Positions 61,871-64,000 of a DNA stretch of 64,000 bases are shown piece by piece. The stretch is from CBDCZI01 sp965224495. GTDB taxonomy: Bacteria; Bacteroidota; Bacteroidia; Cytophagales; JAAEPT01. Every line of letters begins with the position of its first letter. Position 1 is the stretch's first letter. The translations under genes were made by a program, and so were the position numbers. The notes beneath the pieces were generated by a model, which saw nothing but the letters and a program-made list of their open reading frames with translations, was not told the DNA's origin and searched no databases. The stretch spans positions 248,001-312,000 of the forward strand of contig CBDCZI010000025.1 in NCBI GenBank assembly GCA_965224495.1. Direction: 5' to 3'.

Positions 61871-62674
61871 GTGGAGACACAAAAAAAAGATATGTCATTC
61901 TTAAGCCACCTCGAAGTATTGAGGTGGCATTTGATGCGTGCGGTAATAGCCATTCTTTTGATGGCTATTACCGTTTTTGTGTTTAATGATTTTGTGTTTG
62001 GAGAGGTGGTTTTTGGTCCTACAAAGGCTGATTTCTTGACCTTTAAGCTGTTTTGTAAAATATCACCTTTATTCTGTATTGATGATATGCCCTTTGTTTT
62101 GCGTAGTGCTAAGCCAATGCAACAGTTTACAACTCATATTTCATCATCTTTAATTATTGGCTTTATTTTTGCCTTTCCTTATGTGTTCTGGGAAATATGG
62201 CGATTTGTGAAGCCTGCGTTATATACGAATGAAAAAAACGTAGCTTCGGGAACTGTTTTCTTTGTTAGCTTGTTGTTTGGACTGGGTGTGATGTTTGGGT
62301 ATTATTTGGTAGCTCCATTATCATTAAATTTCTTGACGCATTACCAATTAACAGACAGAATACAAATTGATAATATATTTGATGTGCCTACGGTAATATC
62401 ATTTATAACAATGATTTGTTTGGCGAATGGTTTGATGTTTCAATTGCCGATGGTTGTCTATTTTATGACAAAAGTAGGTATGGTGACACCAGAATTGTTG
62501 AAATATTATAGAAAGCACGCACTAATTGCGATATTAGTTTTATCAGCGGTGTTAACTCCTCCTGATATTACAAGTCAAATATTGGTGTCTATGCCGATAT
62601 TCTTACTTTATGAAATTAGTATTATGGTTTCTAGAAGAGTACATAATAATCAGTTAAAAGAACTTTACAATTAA
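61871..62674 (+). CDS. tatC: twin-arginine translocase subunit TatC
   Basis: TatC is the multispanning receptor for folded Tat substrates. The frame begins with GTG directly after the glyA stop, giving METQKKDMSFLSHLEVLRWH; the ATG at 61892 (MSFLSHLE) is an alternative. SFLSHLEVLRWHLMRA is the classic TatC opening, and six hydrophobic helices follow. The SSLIIGFIFAFPYVFWEIWRF segment is also typical. A GTG start with zero spacing suggests translational coupling. No tatA or tatB gene is in the window. It is in an operon with glyA and rpiB. Confidence 0.93.
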   Translation: METQKKDMSFLSHLEVLRWHLMRAVIAILLMAITVFVFNDFVFGEVVFGPTKADFLTFKLFCKISPLFCIDDMPFVLRSAKPMQQFTTHISSSLIIGFIFAFPYVFWEIWRFVKPALYTNEKNVASGTVFFVSLLFGLGVMFGYYLVAPLSLNFLTHYQLTDRIQIDNIFDVPTVISFITMICLANGLMFQLPMVVYFMTKVGMVTPELLKYYRKHALIAILVLSAVLTPPDITSQILVSMPIFLLYEISIMVSRRVHNNQLKELYN

Positions 62675-62677
62675 GTT

Positions 62678-63109
62678 ATGAAAATAGCAATAGGCGGAGA
62701 TCACGCAGGATTTGAATACAAAGAAGAAATTATTTCAAAACTCAAAGCAGAAGGGGTTGAAGTAACAGATTGCGGGCCATTTAGTTTGGAATCGTGTGAT
62801 TACCCTGATTTCGTCCATCCTGTAGCAGATGCTGTAGAGAATGATGACGTTGATTTAGGTATCATTATTTGTGGTAGTGGTAATGGTGTAGCTATGACGG
62901 CTAACAAGCACCAAGGGATTCGTGCTGCCTTGGCTTGGGATGTTGAGATTGCTGAGTTAGCAAGAACTCACAACGATGCTAATATAGTTTCTATTCCTGC
63001 ACGCTATGTTTCTTTAGAAAAAGCAAAACAAATTGCTGATGTTTTCTTGAAAACGGACTTTGAAGGAGGGCGTCACCAAAGAAGAGTAGATAAAATCTCT
63101 TGTTCTTAA
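62678..63109 (+). CDS. rpiB: ribose 5-phosphate isomerase B
   Basis: This 143-residue enzyme interconverts ribose 5-phosphate and ribulose 5-phosphate in the pentose phosphate pathway. MKIAIGGDHAGFEYKEEI opens the sequence, and the active-site segment IICGSGNGVAMTANKHQGI has catalytic C65. The final lobe HNDANIVSIPARYVS completes the family pattern. It begins three bases after the tatC stop, so it is the last gene of glyA-tatC-rpiB before the small lipoprotein gene. Confidence 0.95.
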   Translation: MKIAIGGDHAGFEYKEEIISKLKAEGVEVTDCGPFSLESCDYPDFVHPVADAVENDDVDLGIIICGSGNGVAMTANKHQGIRAALAWDVEIAELARTHNDANIVSIPARYVSLEKAKQIADVFLKTDFEGGRHQRRVDKISCS

Positions 63110-63181
63110 AATTGATTAAGTCAAGAAAATTTGGTATATTAGAATTTCAATTCGATTTAGGTATTTATTAATTATATAGTT

Positions 63182-63304
63182 ATGAAAAAGTTAATCTTAT
63201 TATTGGCTCTAGCAAGTGTTGGTTTATCATCTTGTTACCACGCACACGTTTGTCCTACTTATGCAGATAGTGTAGAACAGAATGTTTCGGTAGAGAACAA
63301 TTAA
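63182..63304 (+). CDS. 40-residue lipoprotein
   Basis: A short frame encodes KLILLLALASVGLSSCYH, a textbook lipoprotein signal with Cys at residue 18, followed by only about 22 mature residues with HAHVCPTYADSVEQ. After processing, a very small lipid-anchored peptide with one further Cys would remain. It is read from ATG 63182 with 72 bases from rpiB, and a perfect terminator follows directly. Very small lipoproteins of this shape recur in Flavobacteriales; the function is unknown. Confidence 0.75.
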   Translation: MKKLILLLALASVGLSSCYHAHVCPTYADSVEQNVSVENN

Positions 63305-63310
63305 AAAACA

Positions 63311-63340
63311 AAAAAAGGAGCTTATAAAGCTCCTTTTTTT
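63311..63340 (+). terminator. terminator after the small lipoprotein gene
   Basis: AAAAAAGGAGCTT, loop ATA, AAGCTCCTTTTTTT: a perfect stem flanked by A and T tracts. It could also act on transcripts from the opposite side, where trpA ends. Confidence 0.92.
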
Positions 63341-63400
63341 ATGCCTATACTTTTTAACTAACCATAAGTAGCCTTTTTATTTCTATACTTATGGTTTTTT

Positions 63401-64000
63401 TTAGCCTTTGATTTGTGCAATAAACTTTGCTATATCTTTTTCAATATTGTCACTCTTGTTGAGCATTTTTACAAATGCACTACCAATAATTGCTCCATTG
63501 GTGTATTTACAAGCGTTTAAAAAAGAAGGTTTGTCTTTTATATTAAAACCTATCAAAGTAGGATTATTTAGTTCTGTTTTTTTAATTCTTTCTAAGTAAG
63601 CTGTATTGTCATCAGCTGTTTTGGTGTCACTTCCAGTTGTCGAGTTACTTGAAACGATGTAAACAAACCCTTTAGCAGCTTCATCTAATTTGTGTATGCG
63701 TTCTTCTGATGTTTGTGGAGTAACTAAAAATACATTAGAGAGGTTGTTCTTTTCAAAAACGGTTTTATATTCTCTTGTATAAATATCAAAAGGCAAATCG
63801 GGTAATATTGTCCCGTCGATACCTATTTCCCCTGCTTTTTCACAAAAGTTTTCAATGCCATATTGCATTACAGGATTGATATATCCCATCAAAACGATAG
63901 GGATGTTGACGTGTTCACGGATATCTTTGAGCTGCTCAAAAAGTTTGTGAATAGTCATACCATTAGTTAATGCTTTTTCACTACTGTCTTGGATGATTGG
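63401..64000 (-). CDS. trpA: tryptophan synthase alpha chain, C-terminal part (truncated by window edge)
   Basis: TrpA cleaves indole-3-glycerol phosphate to indole, which passes to TrpB. The minus-strand frame is open to base 64000, so the start lies beyond the window. About 199 C-terminal residues are visible. They start with IIQDSSEKALTNGMTIHKLF and include MGYINPVMQYGIENFCEKA, DGTILPDLPF, FVYIVSSNSTTGS and GAIIGSAFVKML, all typical of TrpA. The end is intact. Its gene faces the lipoprotein operon across a strong terminator. Other trp genes would be expected upstream, outside the window. Confidence 0.95.
   Translation of the reverse strand, partial: PIIQDSSEKALTNGMTIHKLFEQLKDIREHVNIPIVLMGYINPVMQYGIENFCEKAGEIGIDGTILPDLPFDIYTREYKTVFEKNNLSNVFLVTPQTSEERIHKLDEAAKGFVYIVSSNSTTGSDTKTADDNTAYLERIKKTELNNPTLIGFNIKDKPSFLNACKYTNGAIIGSAFVKMLNKSDNIEKDIAKFIAQIKG

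Overview
The window is an AT-rich chromosomal segment from a member of the phylum Bacteroidota, most likely order Flavobacteriales. Evidence: an intact gliding/type IX secretion (T9SS) locus (PorP/SprF-like protein, gldK, gldL, gldM, gldN), a giant secreted protein ending in a type B T9SS sorting domain, TAnnTTTG-type promoter boxes (the Bacteroidota -7 consensus), few Shine-Dalgarno sequences, and several families typical of this phylum (DUF4271, DUF2851, a CusA-TolC fusion). Family or genus cannot be fixed from the sequence alone. Both ends cut genes: murB on the left, trpA on the right.

Region 1-20.5 kb is mostly housekeeping. It holds the murB 3' end, a small two-gene minus-strand unit, and a complete 2-oxoglutarate dehydrogenase operon (sucA, a two-lipoyl sucB, lpd). 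A 592-bp cassette encoding a four-helix-bundle (S23/IVP-type) protein is inserted between sucB and lpd. It has terminal inverted arrays of a 7-bp unit and is bracketed by a short direct repeat. Then come tRNA-Val, an AsmA-like protein, an RluD-like pseudouridine synthase, an ABC exporter with a TTG start, a peroxiredoxin, a TerB-like protein, a membrane protein, a DUF2851 protein and threonine dehydratase.

Region 20.5-33.3 kb is accessory. A 3,223-residue repeat-rich T9SS cargo protein is followed after one base by a short orphan Rhs-core protein with an unrecognised C-terminal domain. Next comes a three-helix membrane protein in the position expected of an immunity gene. A debris field follows: a frameshifted IS3-type orfA remnant, palindromic short repeats, a gene fragment, and one copy of a dispersed intergenic repeat family. 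That family has four copies in the window, at about 12.5, 33.2, 41.2 and 48.4 kb, with conserved blocks and hairpins whose arms change while staying paired.

Region 33.3-51.5 kb carries an ArsR regulator, a ClC channel with CBS domains, a nitronate monooxygenase-like enzyme, an SF1 helicase, a scramblase-like protein, an EamA transporter and a heavy-metal efflux operon (His/Cys-rich small protein, CusA-TolC fusion, CusB-like adaptor). It ends with UDP-glucuronate decarboxylase, a GH9 glycosidase and hemW.

Region 51.5-64 kb carries a WecA/TagO-like transferase, a DUF4271 protein, hemD, a PorP/SprF protein, gldKLMN, glyA, tatC, rpiB, a 40-residue lipoprotein and the 3' part of trpA. gldK and gldM each carry an apparent single-base frameshift in a homopolymer. 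Either these are sequence errors or the T9SS core is genuinely interrupted. GldKLMN and PorP-type proteins would export cargo such as the giant type B sorting-domain protein.
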